From assembly GCF_024166365.1 (NCBI RefSeq), contig NC_064823.1, positions 9,604,924-9,668,923 on the forward strand: a stretch of DNA of 64,000 bases. The letters are read 5' to 3'. Positions 47,174-58,639 of the stretch are shown piece after piece. Source of the DNA: Elephas maximus indicus. Its lineage: Eukaryota; Chordata; Mammalia; Proboscidea; Elephantidae. Under the pieces are notes generated by a model. The model was given only the letters and a program-made list of their open reading frames with translations, was not told the origin of the DNA and ran no database searches. The first letter of the stretch is position 1, and each line of letters starts with the position of its first letter. Both the position numbers and the translations under genes were made by a program.

Positions 47174-47338
47174 TAAAAAAACCAAACCCATTGCCGACAA
47201 GTCGATCCCGACTCATAGTGACCCTATAGGACAAAGCAGAGCTGTCCCATAGGGTTTCCAAGGAGTGGCAGGTAGATTTGAACTGCCAAACTTTTGGTTA
47301 GCACACAAGCTCTTAACCACAATACCACCAGTGCTCCT
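47174..47338 (-). mobile_element. AfroSINE
   Basis: A complete copy from 'aaaccaaacccattgccgac' to 'ataccaccagtgctcc', with 'cgactcatagtgaccctata' well preserved. Confidence 0.97.
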
Positions 47339-48429
47339 ATAAAGACATTACTAGTTCACATTTCAGGAAAGCAGAGAAATCTGGTTCAACTTACTGATTC
47401 TTACTGATAAAGCAGCAGAAAATTTTCTCTACTTGACAGTTACAAATTACCTGTATATATTTTTTATATTTTATAATTCTGAGTAAATATATATATCCTA
47501 AAGAATTTTGGCAGTACCCCTTGATAGCTTTACAACACTGTGCTATGTCAATGGCCTTTTAAGCAAATATTTTAAATAACATTTATTTTTGACTATTTTA
47601 AAAGTGTTGAAATCACTTTAGCTTTCTCTCTCCTTTTTTATATGTAAGAGACCAATGAGAATATATCAACAAATAATGTTTCAGTCCAATATACTCTCCA
47701 CAATGTCAGTGTACTCAACACAAACCAGTTTTGATGATATTTAGAAGGTCTGTTTATTTGCAAGTAACAGACATTTTTAGATCTATCCAAAACCGAGGGA
47801 CTTTTCCAACAAACCTGTATTTATCATCATTTGCATTTTTTTGCATTTCAAAATGTTGAAGTATAATATATTATCCATATACTCTTTTAGCAAAAATGTT
47901 TATCTAATAAATTTTATCCCCTTCACAGGAATTCACTTCAAAGAGTAGTTTCAATAAAAAGTGTGTGGGATTAATTGACACAAATACATTCACTTAACTA
48001 ATTTAGACTTTTTATCATGTCAATCCACTACTCCATTTTATCTCTTGGTGTGCCAAAAATGTATCATTTGATATACTCTTGCCAATTTAAGAGATACCTA
48101 ATAATCATCCGTTTTGTAAAAGTGAGTTAGAATAACTTAAATATTATGAACAACCTTGAAAAAATATATAAGTATACCGTAATAGTGACTAATATGTATT
48201 TCTCTATAACCATTTGCTAAACTGTGTGTACTTGTTCTATGCACTTTTCAATGTCTGTTCTATTTCACAATACTAATTATAAATTCTGATATAAAAGTAT
48301 TAATGCCGTGTTTTTCCCTTCAAACTTTTTCAGGCCATTTGCGTGTTAACATCCTAAGTTAACTATAGGCTATCTTGTCTACCTGACCCGGCTTTCAGTA
48401 CACCCCCGCCTTTAAATTGACATTCACAG

Positions 48430-48545
48430 GTTCACCTAAAAAATATTGTTGAGTGTTTCTATACATCAGATCCTAGAGCCATGTGGAGAGAGTGGGGATG
48501 AAGACTGATACAGACCTGCCCAAATGAGCTCACAGTCCATGGCCT
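48430..48545 (+). mobile_element. L2/MIR-like relic
   Basis: The text 'ttgttgagtgtttctataca', 'gaagactgatacagacctgc' and 'atgagctcacagtccatgg' resembles the common ancient-repeat pattern (cactgtgctaggc; agacacagtccctgcc; gagctcacagtc). Confidence 0.4.
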
Positions 48546-49075
48546 TTGTGAAATTTCTCATGATGATGTCTTTTAAAATTCCTTATAGATAATAGACTAA
48601 AACTTTTTGGTATTTCTGGGAAACTAAATAATAAAGGATTATCATTTTTTTATCATTTTTTAGCTTATTATCAGATCATATTAAAATCTTTACAAAAATT
48701 CCATATGACAAACAACTGTCCAAGAATTATGTAGTTGTAAATATGATTTTCTTTGCTCCGTAACTCTATTATTTTTACCCCAGACCTGTCTAAGCCTTTT
48801 CTCAATGACATGGCTTTTCCTTATCAAGTGTTAATGTGACTTTGACCGTCCAGTTTCTAGTCACGCTGCTTCAGCTTATTGTCCTAGAGATGGCTCCCCA
48901 GGTCCCTGATGCTGTGACTTTCTTCAGTCAGTTTCTGAACTAGATTATACGGTTCCTGAGATGCCACAATGGGTTATATCATCATTACAGAGGCATCCTT
49001 CCAAAATAGTTGAACATTCTACCTTTTACTTCAGCCCCATCAGTCCTCTGCCTGGTTTCAAGAATTTGGATTAAA

Positions 49076-49118
49076 GTAAAATAAAATAAAATAATTAAAA
49101 ATAATAATAATAATTTTT
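49076..49118. repeat. (AAAAT)n and (AAT)n simple repeat
   Basis: AAAAT units are followed by AAT units. Confidence 0.9.
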
Positions 49119-50150
49119 TAAAAATCGGTGTTTCAACAGTGATATCATTTGATCGTATTTGAAATAATCTAATAATCACTACTTCTCATTTTTTTTTTTA
49201 TTTATTGCCTACCCAATAATTCTACCTTTTGATTAAAAACTGATGGTGAAGTTCCCTTTATCCCCTTATCCCATAAGATGATGTTTAACCATATAAAAAT
49301 ATATCTCTAAGCATTTTTGTTTTGTTTGGAGGGGAAATGGTGGTTATTCCTATAGGTACCTTCCAAATCCTCATCTTTAATGTATGAGGTTTTAAGAGAA
49401 GAAAGAAATTTTCATCCAGATGTGGAGGTCATCTGCAATTGAAACATCAGTAAAAGGGCACTTCAGAGATAGGAGATTCAAAATCTAGTGAAGGGAGAGC
49501 AAGGCTTTTAATAAATAAACATAAGTGACTTGAAAGAAACAAGCCACTCTAATCAGAGAACTGAATCTGGAAAGTAAGAGATTTCTGGGAACCTTAGTGA
49601 TATATTCCATATCTGCACAGCAACTAGGCCGGCATTGAATAAATAATATGTAATTAGCAGTGATTGATTTTATTTCCCTCTAGAATAATACAAGGCTAAA
49701 TGGGGTGATAAAAACAAATGTTAATATCGAAGTGATTTGGGAGAAAGATAGTTCTTATTATTGAGAAACAGCACACAGAAGAGGTAATGATTGTAAGTGG
49801 AAAAGAATCTTAATGTCACTCATGTATTTATAATGAGGTAAACATATATTGTCATAAAATACAGGGTCAATAGAATAGTAATTTTTATATTTCACTTAAT
49901 GTGTATGTCAAGTAAATAATTTAATCCTACAACAAAACAACATATTGCAAATTTATGGATGAGGTGATTAAGGTATGGGATATTAAATAACTTAATAGTA
50001 CTCACAACACCAGTACATTTGAGTTTTGTCAAAGAAGAAAATCTTGTACTCTGTTAGCAGTGAAATAAAATGAGTTTTACTGAAGAATAACACAGCTTGA
50101 GCTGAGCAGTGCTAAGTAAAAATACAAAGCACTCTGCCATTCAAGTGGAG

Positions 50151-50303
50151 AACTAAAAAGCAAACCCAATGCTATCAAGTCAATTCTGACTCATAGCGAT
50201 CATATAGGACAGAGTAGAACTGCCCCATAACGTTTCCAAGGAGCAGCTGATGGGTTTGAACTCCCAGCCTTTTGGTTAGAAGCTGTAGCTCTTAACCACT
50301 GTA
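50151..50303 (-). mobile_element. AfroSINE with 17-bp TSD
   Basis: A complete copy ('attctgactcatagcgatca', 'gaactgccccataacgtttc') between ctgccattcaagtggag (ending 50150) and ctgcccttcaagtggag (ending 50320), a direct repeat with one mismatch. Confidence 0.95.
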
Positions 50304-51063
50304 CTGCCCTTCAAGTGGAGGGAAGGGTTTGTATTTGTAGACAACAAAGGAAAGGTAGGGGGATAATGAATGATTATAATAAGATCAACTTGAACTTGAA
50401 GTCCTTCGAAATATAAAAGTTGGCCACTTGTCTAGGAGAGAGCAAGTTACCACTTAGGAGAGTGGAGCCAGCCAGTTAAGTTATACATCATTGCAGTTAT
50501 GAACATTTTTCCCAGTAAAAATTTATTTACGTCTTGAGACATTATCCCAATGAACAAATGGTTTACCTCCTGACTTTTTGCTTCCTGGGAATGCATGTCG
50601 GCTCATCATTCTTATGTTTGACATGAGTGCCTTCATTTTGGAACTTTTCCTTTTACAGTTTGTTATCAAGAGTTAATAAACTTTTGCTGTAATACTATAT
50701 ATATATATAGTATATCTTGAATTCCTGCATGTAGAAAATTTAGCTTGAAGACAAAAGTAAATCTGGATAACGTTAAAACTTGACAATGAAGCTTTCTCTT
50801 TCCTACAACTTACATAAAATTCATTAGACAATACTCTTGACTCTAATATTCTTGAGTCCAATATTCTGGACTCAAAATATATTCAGAGTCCAAATGACTG
50901 CACCACCTCTTCTGCTACCATTCTATTCAAAGTGATCATCTCTTCATATCTAGATTCTCTTCCTTTCTAACTGATCTCCATGTTTCCTCCATTAGCCCTA
51001 GGGTTGGCAACAGAAGTTGTGGGGACCAGTGCAAAATAAAGATACAAGGCTCTTTGTTCAAGA

Positions 51064-51252
51064 AGAGTCCCTCGCTGGTACAATTAATGCACTTGGTTAA
51101 TAAACGAAAGGTTATAGATTCAAGTCCACACAGAGATGGCTTGGAAGAAAGGCCTCATGATGTACTTCTAAAAAGTCAGCCCTTGAAAACCCTGTGGAGC
51201 ACAGTTCTACTCTGACTCACATGGGGTAACCATGAGGTGAAGTCAACTCAGG
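51064..51252 (+). mobile_element. AfroSINE, longer variant
   Basis: It has the head 'agagtccctcgctggtacaa', the middle 'ttggaagaaaggcctcatga', and 'ctctgactcacatggggtaa' near the 3' end. It is diverged. Confidence 0.88.
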
Positions 51253-51254
51253 AA

Positions 51255-52720
51255 AAAAAGTTACCTCAGCCTCCCTTGCTGAAACAGGTCCTAGACAACC
51301 CGCCAGCTGAATACAGCCACATACATGAGCCCAGGCAATACCGGCAGAATAGCATACTCACTACATAGAATTGTAAATAACAAGAAGTTCTGTTTTAGTC
51401 TGTTATGTTTTGGGTGTGTTTCTTATGCAGTAATGGACAATCAAGACAGGAATTGTCCAATCACAACAGCATTTTTTCCGTGAGAGTTTATTTTAAACTC
51501 TTCTCATGAAAGGAATTTTCCTGCTACCATTTGAATTTCTGTTTTCCTATCATACCATTTTTTATAATAAATTAAAACAAAATAGTGAGAGGAATTATAG
51601 AACAGCTATGTATACAAAATCCCAGGTATTTTTCTGATTTTTTTTTTTTTCCTGCCAGTCTGAAATAAATTTCACAGCAACATTGGTAACTTAACCCAGG
51701 CTTCTCTTCCTTTGATCTTCCCTAGCTAGATCTATTGAGAACTGAAATTTGAATTCAAATGTTTCATTATCAATAAGAGTTTTAGCAGTCTACTTCAGAA
51801 GAGCAGGTTTGAATTACAAAATTCTGAGCCTATTTGAAAAATGGTTTTCTCAAAGGGCCTGTATCTCTTCTAAAGCAAAATTTGACAAACATTTAAAGAG
51901 AAAACCAGTTTTTTAAACAGCATTAAAGTGATTTCACTGCAAACATATTTTTTTTCTGAACGTGAAAGAGAATTAATTGATAACTGTTATGATCAGTCCC
52001 ACTCAGCAGTCCTTTTTGTTCTTTAATTCTCATGCTAATTGACAGGTATTAGAAAGAGCTGGGTAAATTGTTCTTTAATATATCACTTCAAATGTGTTGA
52101 ATGAGTTTTTTATTTGGGGGGTGTTATGACATTTCCTCTTAACTGACTGAGAAATATATCAGTTAGATTTTCCTGGTGCATTTTATCTTATTTATTTTAT
52201 TTTCACTTTTGGGGAAAAAAAAACCCTCAATGTATTAGAAATATATGTTGTATCAATATTAATGTTAATTTTATTATACATTATATATTTGCATATGACA
52301 GTAACATTTTAAATTTATAGTTCAGAGCATAGTGAATCTTAAATATGAGGCTGAAAAATCTGTTAAGAAATAGCATCAGCAAGATGTATCCTTTTTACCT
52401 TAGATAAAATAACAATTCAAAATGCATATAAGTATCAGGTGTTTAAAGATTACTTACATATAGGCAGTAGACTTTCTCGTACAAGATGCATGGCATGCTA
52501 AAAAAAGAAAAAATAGGGCTCACATCAGGTAACTTGGCTTGTAGATCTGGCTTTACTACTAACGTATTGGACAATGTTAACAAAATATTTTTATCTCTGC
52601 ATAACAATGTCCTAATCTTTAAGCTAAGATGTTTCTAATCAGAGTTTCTTGGTGCTAAGATTAATTAAAGTTGTTAGAATGGTCTGAAAAATGAATTGAC
52701 TTGAAATGAGTTTTCCTCAC
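51255..52720. other. AT-rich unique DNA
   Basis: No gene or clear repeat is seen. Confidence 0.5.
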
Positions 52721-52724
52721 ATAA

Positions 52725-52930
52725 ACTCTACCAGCTGCCACGGAGTCGATTCCGACTCATGGTGATTGATGTGTGTCTGAGTAGAACCGTACTCCGTGGG
52801 ATTTTCAGTGGAAGATTCTTTTTTGTCAGTAGATCATCAGGCTTTTCTTCTAGGGGGTTCTGGGTGGACTTGAACTTGCAGCTTTTTGGTTAGCGGCCCA
52901 GCATGTTAACCATTGGCTCCTCCCAGGAAC
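52725..52930 (-). mobile_element. AfroSINE, longer variant, with TSD
   Basis: It runs from 'ccacggagtcgattccgact' (3' end) through 'tcagtagatcatcaggcttt' to a degraded head. A 14-bp direct repeat, ttttcctcacataa / ttttcctcgcataa, lies at 52711-52724 and 52931-52944. Confidence 0.93.
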
Positions 52931-52999
52931 TTTTCCTCGCATAATTTGAAAAGTCTTATAAACACTTCTCCTTCTCCTGTGAAATGGAATGTAAGTAAC

Positions 53000-54015
53000 C
53001 TAAGTTATACATGCAAATAATCTGAGAAGTATTTTTCTTTACTAAAGGAACATGGTGTAGTCCATATTAGCATAAAGGAATTCACAGTCCTTGTGAATGT
53101 GGACAGTGGAATTACAATTGCGACCGTATCTCAGATCTCTTTACGGCTATCACCACCTTCATTTAATTTTTTTTTTTTTTTTTGTAGACAGATATTGGTG
53201 GAGAGCAGGGACACCCAAGCCACTAACAGTACTCACATTTCTACTCCCTGTCGTTTAATTTTAAGATGTCTTCCATGTATAATATGGAACCAATTGTGAA
53301 GCAATGGAAGCCTGAAGGATTCTGCAGAAAGAAATACTGGCATTTTCTGGTTTTACTTCTTCCTCATCAAAGCTCTGACCCTCCTGAAGTCGTACATGAT
53401 AGGTAAAGCACACATTTAGTGAAATTTGGGTAAAGTCTGTGGTACCTGTGCTATCTTGGAAAATGCTTGCTTGAGGACAGAGATGGAGGCTTGAGATAAT
53501 TTTCAGTGTGTAAAATGGAGCTTGGTCAAGTTTCTGTGACTAATTGGAGAAGTAGGAATCATTGTTTCAGGTGAACAGATGCAGGTGTTTGCTTTGACAA
53601 TCGGAGTTTTGTAGTTGCTGGCATGCATCGTTCTCTGCTAATAATAAGTTGGAGCCTTCAGGCTAATCCTGGGCAGTAAGATATGTCATAATGTGTTTCC
53701 TAATTTTGCCCAGACTGAGGATTTCACACTTCGGTAGCACTACCACCTGAGTGGGGGCATCTGCCAATACTGAAATCCAAACACTATTGTGTTGAGACAA
53801 GTGTCGTCAAGCCATTATCTGTGTGAAATAAGAAGGATAAATTACGGTTCAGAGTCTCCCTCTATGACTTACAAGTATTCTTTGTTTCTTACACTACGTT
53901 AAAAGTGTTTTTCATGCTCCAGTTCACATTGAATGTGGGCTGAGTGAAAGTAAAGTGATGGTGTAGAACATGTTTTTGAGTATACAAAAAGAAAATTATG
54001 AAATTTCAACCTGCT
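53000..54015. other. Unassigned DNA next to the ERV remnant
   Basis: No recognised gene. The base composition is slightly less AT-rich than the surroundings, and a T run lies at 53167-53183. It could be unrecognised retroviral interior, but I see no protease, RT or integrase motif to support that. Confidence 0.4.
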
Positions 54016-54017
54016 GG

Positions 54018-54251
54018 GAGCCAGGCTGCAAGGGCGGCCCCTCTGCACCCACTGCCCCCAGCATAAACATCGAAGAATTCCTGAAAAGTCAGGAGGAGCC
54101 AGGCTGCAAGGGCGGCCTCTCTGCACCCACTGCCCCTAGCATAAACATCGAAGAATTCCTGAAAAGTCAGGAGGAGCCAGGCTGCAAGGGCGGCCTCTCT
54201 GCACCCACTGCCCCCAGCATAAACATCGAAGAATTCCTGAAAAGTCAGGAA
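54018..54251 (+). repeat. Minisatellite, 3 x 78 bp, open in frame
   Basis: Three consecutive units start 'gagccaggctgcaagggcgg' at 54018, 54096 and 54174, each exactly 78 bp. They differ at only a few positions (54050s 'cccctctg' versus 'cctctctg'; 'gcccctagc' in unit 2). As 78 is a multiple of three, the frame 53970-54302 reads a 26-residue unit three times (EPGCKGGxSAPTAPSIN then IEEFLKSQE), and the minus strand is open too. GC-rich compared with flanks. I do not recognise the peptide. Confidence 0.97.
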
Positions 54252-54304
54252 TATCTCTGTCATCTGTGTTATGTTTCTGTTTCATTTTCAGCCTGTGTAT
54301 AGCA

Positions 54305-54855
54305 GAATGTATAATCATAAAATTCCATTATAGATTTAGGGACCTTTGGAGGGGGGCGTCCTACTCATAATCCCCTGGTGAAATCCCGGGTAGGGACAGC
54401 CCGTGTATTACTTGGGGATCAACATGAAGTTGTCTTAGGGGGAAAGCGAATAGCTCGACTATGGAAAACAAAAACAGGATGGTGGAATCCTGGTATTTAC
54501 CGAGGCCCTTTTGTGATTAAACCACCACCCACACATGATCCCATAAAAGTGGAAAAACAAAAGGCAGTGAGTTCTCTCAGCCAATTTCTCAGCCAATTAC
54601 AGGTCGACCTTCTCGTCTACCCCGCTCACTGCTGCGCTTGACTGGTCTTTGGGTATAGAGATTGGGCTAATTGTCCTTGGCATAATCGTGGACAATATGA
54701 CGTAACCCAAAGTGGCTGGACTACAAGAATTTGGCCACCCTGGGCAAAATAGACAAAGCCTATGTGGCAATGGTTTTGCAAAAAGATTAATTATTATAAA
54801 AACTGTGGAAGGTATTGCAAGATTAAGCATAAGTGTAAAGCAGTATGAAGTCAAT
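54305..54855 (+). pseudogene. Endogenous retrovirus 3' coding remnant (tentative)
   Basis: This is the stretch directly upstream of the LTR. It contains an 87-codon frame (54378-54641) with a Trp-rich WWNPGIYRGPF patch, and beyond its stop another frame is Trp- and Cys-rich but broken by stops. The position just upstream of an LTR suggests the end of pol or an env region. I cannot assign a specific retroviral domain, and no functional entry or replication protein remains. Confidence 0.4.
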
Positions 54856-55192
54856 TGTTACTTTGTGTAAAAATCAACAAAATATTCTCTTCAATTAAAC
54901 AAAAACTCATTGTATTCGTGTGCGCATGCAGAACTGTACTATGTGTCACTTGGAAAATTATGTCTCTGGGAAATGATGTTATCTATGATGATTATATCTT
55001 GTACTGCCCCTTTGTTGATCATGCGATGTTATGCTCATGTAAGCTTATGATATAAAAGACCATGTAAAAAATAAAGAAGAGGCTTCCTTTTCTGCAGAAT
55101 GAAAATATAAAACACACTACCTCTCATTCTTTTTCGCCAAACTCTACCCCTCCTCTGGTGACCCTGTTCTTTGCTGAGGCTGGCCCCCGGCA
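54856..55192 (+). mobile_element. ERV LTR, 337 bp
   Basis: It begins TGTTACTTTG and ends CCCCCGGCA, so it has the TG...CA ends of an LTR. It has a TATA-like 'gatataaaag' near 55049 and an AATAAA at about 55068. A pyrimidine-rich 'ctctacccctcctctggtga' precedes the end. Nothing like it occurs upstream, so the 5' LTR is absent from the window. The ends are from pattern only; a class II (betaretrovirus-like) origin is a guess. Confidence 0.6.
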
Positions 55193-55194
55193 TC

Positions 55195-55930
55195 AACCTT
55201 CTTATATTATTAGATACTATGTTATATGATCACATATGTTCGTAAAATTGGAATATTGAGTCATGATAGAATGATCTTATTCTGCACTCAAACAATCTAA
55301 ATGTTAGTCAAGGAAGCATCCAGGAACTTTGTCAAATGGCCGGTTAGCAGTCTTCTGTGCAAGGACCCGTATTGCCACTGCTCTCCTTCAGAGAAATCGC
55401 AAACCTTTTAACTGAGAAAGACATTTGGTGTTGAGATGTTAGTAGTTTCCCAGCCTATATGTCCTTAACATCCAATACACACAAAACAAGATTGTGAAAT
55501 TCTATATGTTTGAACGTGCAGTGCACTTAGATGAATGTTTGAATAATAGATGGCTTGAATCTAAAAAAAAAAAAAATTTATATAAATGACTTGAACTTTG
55601 TCCAAAATGCATGAAAACAAAATTCCAGCACTGTCTTATTTTCAGAAACATGTACTATCATTTGTGCATGTGTGTCACTTATTTTATATGTAATATTTAT
55701 ATGTTTATGACTAAAGGATAGAGATTACCACAAAAAATGTAAATTTATTATCTTTAGGTAGTGGAATTATTTGTAATTTTGTTTCTTTTTATAACACGGA
55801 CTCTTTAAAACAATCCTTTGTGTTCCTAGAACACAAAGAAAAAAACACATTAACAATATGCACCAAAATTTACTTAAAAGTAATAAATCCTGTTACCACA
55901 ATATTTGGGATTACTATACTCTGTATGGTA
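55195..55930. other. AT-rich unique DNA
   Basis: No gene or repeat is recognised except an A run at 55564. Confidence 0.5.
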
Positions 55931-55933
55931 TGC

Positions 55934-56090
55934 TGGAGCTCTGGTGGCCCAGTGGTTAAGAGCTCAGCTGCTAACCAAGAGATTGGCAGTTCAAATCCAT
56001 CAGCTGCTCCTTGGAAACCCTGTGGGGCAGTTCTACTCTGTCCTATAGGGTCGCTATGAGTTGGAATCGACTCCATGGCGACAGGTTTAG
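55934..56090 (+). mobile_element. AfroSINE
   Basis: A very well-preserved copy with 'gctctggtggcccagtggtt', 'ttggcagttcaaatccatca' and 'agggtcgctatgagttggaa'. The frames 55820-56059 and 55870-56076 are shadows of it. Confidence 0.97.
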
Positions 56091-56336
56091 TTTCTGGTCT
56101 TATACGGTATTCTCTGTCTACAAGAGCGGCCTCATAGGAACAGCACTAAAAGGGCAGAATTACTCCATTGAGAAGTTAAAATTTGTCCAGCATTTTCTAG
56201 TAGTGATTTATGACTCCAGGGTTTATTTTTTTCTGACTTTCCTTAGCTGTGTATGCTTTTTCTCTTGATTTACTTCCTTAAAATAAATGAATTCTAATGT
56301 TATTAGCCCATTCTACTCCTTGGGTTTGACCCAGCT

Positions 56337-56436
56337 AAAGGAGCCTTTGTGCTGTAGTGGTTAAGCTTTCAGCTAACTATGACACTGTGCATTACAGTGG
56401 TCACTATGAGTCGGCATAGACTTGATGGCAACAGGT
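56337..56436 (+). mobile_element. AfroSINE with internal deletion
   Basis: The head 'gtgctgtagtggttaagctt' is joined within about 40 bp to 'gtcactatgagtcggcatag' and 'acttgatggcaacagg'; the middle is missing. Confidence 0.85.
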
Positions 56437-56459
56437 TATACTGTTTTCAAATGTTTTTA

Positions 56460-56895
56460 CCAAGACATGATCAGTCAAATGAGGGCAGCAAAGAGCAGGG
56501 AAAAGAAACAAAATAACTTCCTCTTGTGGGCAGAGTGACTAGGAAGCTGTTTAAAATAAGACAGGGTTCGACATGGTGAACAGACCACACCAGGGTTAGG
56601 TGAGGCAGTGAACCAGGCAAGGGGTTGTAATCCCATGAGGATTTTGCACTGCAAATAAAGTTTCTGGAAGAATAAAGTGAGTAGCAATATGCAGACTGAG
56701 AGGAGCACGAAAGCTGTTGTGCATACAATTTTCAAACAACAGAAACTAAAGCCGGGTAGGCAAGATAAGTTTATCCAGACATTCAGACACTGAACCTACT
56801 TCAAGTGAGAGGTTATCAATGGCCCTTCAGAGTCAGTCAATTCTCATAGGTAGGTCTGTCTAGCTAAAACATACCAAAACAAAAGAACAAACAAA
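56460..56895. other. Unassigned DNA
   Basis: Two overlapping minus-strand frames of 85-86 codons end at 56471 and 56475. One has a hydrophobic start, but neither matches a family I know. Confidence 0.4.
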
Positions 56896-56899
56896 TCAA

Positions 56900-57070
56900 C
56901 CAACCTGTTGCCGTCAAGTCAATTCCGGCTCGCGGTGACCCTATAGGACAGAGTAGAGCTGCCCCACAGGGTTTCCAAGGTGTGGCTGGTGGATTTGAAC
57001 AGTCAAACTGCCTATCTTTATTGGCAGTTTAGGGCACCCGAGGCCTAAACCACTGTGCCACCAGGGCTCC
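56900..57070 (-). mobile_element. AfroSINE
   Basis: It runs from 'caacctgttgccgtcaagtc' to 'actgtgccaccagggctcc', with 'tatctttattggcag' as a small variant in the middle. Confidence 0.96.
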
Positions 57071-57266
57071 AGGAATAACATAGCCCTATGCAATCAAATG
57101 TGTATAGAAATGAAAATGAGTGACAAAGAGTACCCATTATTCCAGCTTTCAATAGAGTGCCTCCCTTACAGCCAGACAGGTGGCTTTTGAGAGTTTCAGA
57201 CAAAAAAGAACTTCGCTCAGATTAATGGACAATAGAGTAAGGAGAAGCAGCTAACCATGGATCTAA

Positions 57267-57475
57267 ATAGGCGTTCCTGGGTGGTGGAAACTGTTAAGTG
57301 CTCCACTAGCAACCAAAAGGTTGGTGGTACAACACACCCAGAGGCACCTTGAAAGACAGTCCTGGCAATTTGCTTTAGAAAGGTGACGGCCTTGAAAACA
57401 CTATGGAAGAGTTCTACTCTGACACATAATGGTTTCGCCATGAGTCGGAATCAACTAGACAGAAACCAGCAACAA
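57267..57475 (+). mobile_element. AfroSINE, longer variant, with 11-bp TSD
   Basis: It has 'gcgttcctgggtggtggaaa', 'gacagtcctggcaatttgct', 'catgagtcggaatcaactag' and a tail 'aaccagcaacaa'. The perfect direct repeat catggatctaa at 57256-57266 and 57476-57486 fixes the ends. Confidence 0.96.
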
Positions 57476-58035
57476 CATGGATCTAATACATGTCATCGCT
57501 TTTCCCCTATTGTGTGGCACTCATTCTTAGAAATGCTACAATGTACATGGCTTTCATGAAAAAGAAAATAACTGTTGAGGGTATAATCCTAATTCAGCAG
57601 ACCAGTCTAGGGTTTTGTTGAGATGATTAGTTTATTCTTCATGCATATCAGTTATCCTCAAACCCTACAAGGAGAGGAAGTATTAACTTTCCAATACAGG
57701 GATAAATTATGATCATTTTGGGATTATTAAAAAAATTTCACCGCTTACAAAGGACTGATGCTTTCCTGTTATTGAATTTCACCTTCCCATTTGCAAACAG
57801 TAAGCAAATAATATATAGTTACTGATGAAAATGTATTTTTATCGCCAAGGTTGTACTAGCGGAGAAAAGAGGTTAATTTTTTTTTTTTTATGTGGCCTGT
57901 GTCCTTAATTGTTAATTATTTCCCCAAGATTTTACAGGCTTATGTAATAAGTAATAATATACTTTGATTTTCTCTAAAATACCTGTCAAAATTAAATTTT
58001 AAATTTATTTTGATACAGTGTATATGTTTACAGTG

Positions 58036-58225
58036 GAGTCCCTGTGTGGTGCACGTAGTTTTGCTCAGCTGCTAATAGAAGGTTGATAGTTCAAATCCAC
58101 ACAGAGGCACCTGAGAAGAAAGGTCTGGCGATCTTCCGAAATGCAGCCGTTGAAGTCTCTGTGGAGTGCTGTCCTACTCCAACACACGGGGCTGCCAAGG
58201 GTCAGACACAATGGCAGCCGGTGTG
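58036..58225 (+). mobile_element. AfroSINE, longer variant
   Basis: It has the head 'gtccctgtgtggtgcacgta', the middle 'gagaagaaaggtctggcgat' and the end 'tcagacacaatggcagccgg'. Confidence 0.9.
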
Positions 58226-58234
58226 CTTTAAGTG

Positions 58235-58580
58235 TGATAGTCTGCAGTTCAGAGCCTAGCTCCGTTTTTGAAGTTTAACTGCTGACATCTTTTGAGCCCT
58301 ACTCCTACCTCTTTCTCTCTTGCTGTATAATTGGACAAGCCAATAAGAAAGCCTACATGCTCCCTCCTTTGGTACTGTTAAATTACGCAAACCATATAAG
58401 CTCTATCATCACCCTAAATTGCAATAAAACTCCAAAGCCAGTCACTCTTTTTGGCCTTTCAAGTCATTTTTGGACCTGTGTGAGAGTCTGCCTGGATTTC
58501 TCCAGAAAACATCATTGAATGAGTAATAAACCTTTTCACAACATCTTGGTGTGTATGTAGCCGGGTCATTCTCAACATTC
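58235..58580 (+). mobile_element. ERV1-like LTR (tentative)
   Basis: It contains 'taattggacaagccaataag', AATAAA signals at about 58423 and 58524 ('gagtaataaaccttttcac'), and ends 'gggtcattctcaaca', which resembles gammaretrovirus-class LTR ends. The 5' limit is uncertain because an AfroSINE adjoins it, and no internal region is recognised downstream. Confidence 0.45.
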
Positions 58581-58639
58581 GAACCATCTTTGGGGTGAAG
58601 GGCCATCACCTTCATGCGGTGACCACAGCATATTTGTTT

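Larger units (their letters stand above)
47340..50150. other. AT-rich unique DNA
   Basis: Largely repeat-poor. It contains a probable L2-like relic (48430-48545) and an A/T-rich simple stretch (49076-49118). No gene is seen. Confidence 0.5.

Noticed and set aside
50694..50716. AT palindrome 'actatatatatatatagtat' as a hairpin regulatory site
   Set aside because: Simple TA repeat; a palindrome is expected from composition.
54378..54641. 87-codon frame as a domesticated retroviral gene
   Set aside because: It is short, ends before any recognisable domain, and the next coding part is broken; there is no evidence of selection in the sequence alone.
56471..56735. Two overlapping 85-86-codon minus-strand frames, one with a hydrophobic N-terminus resembling a signal peptide
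   Set aside because: They match no known family, have no upstream signals, and overlap in different frames, so chance is more likely.
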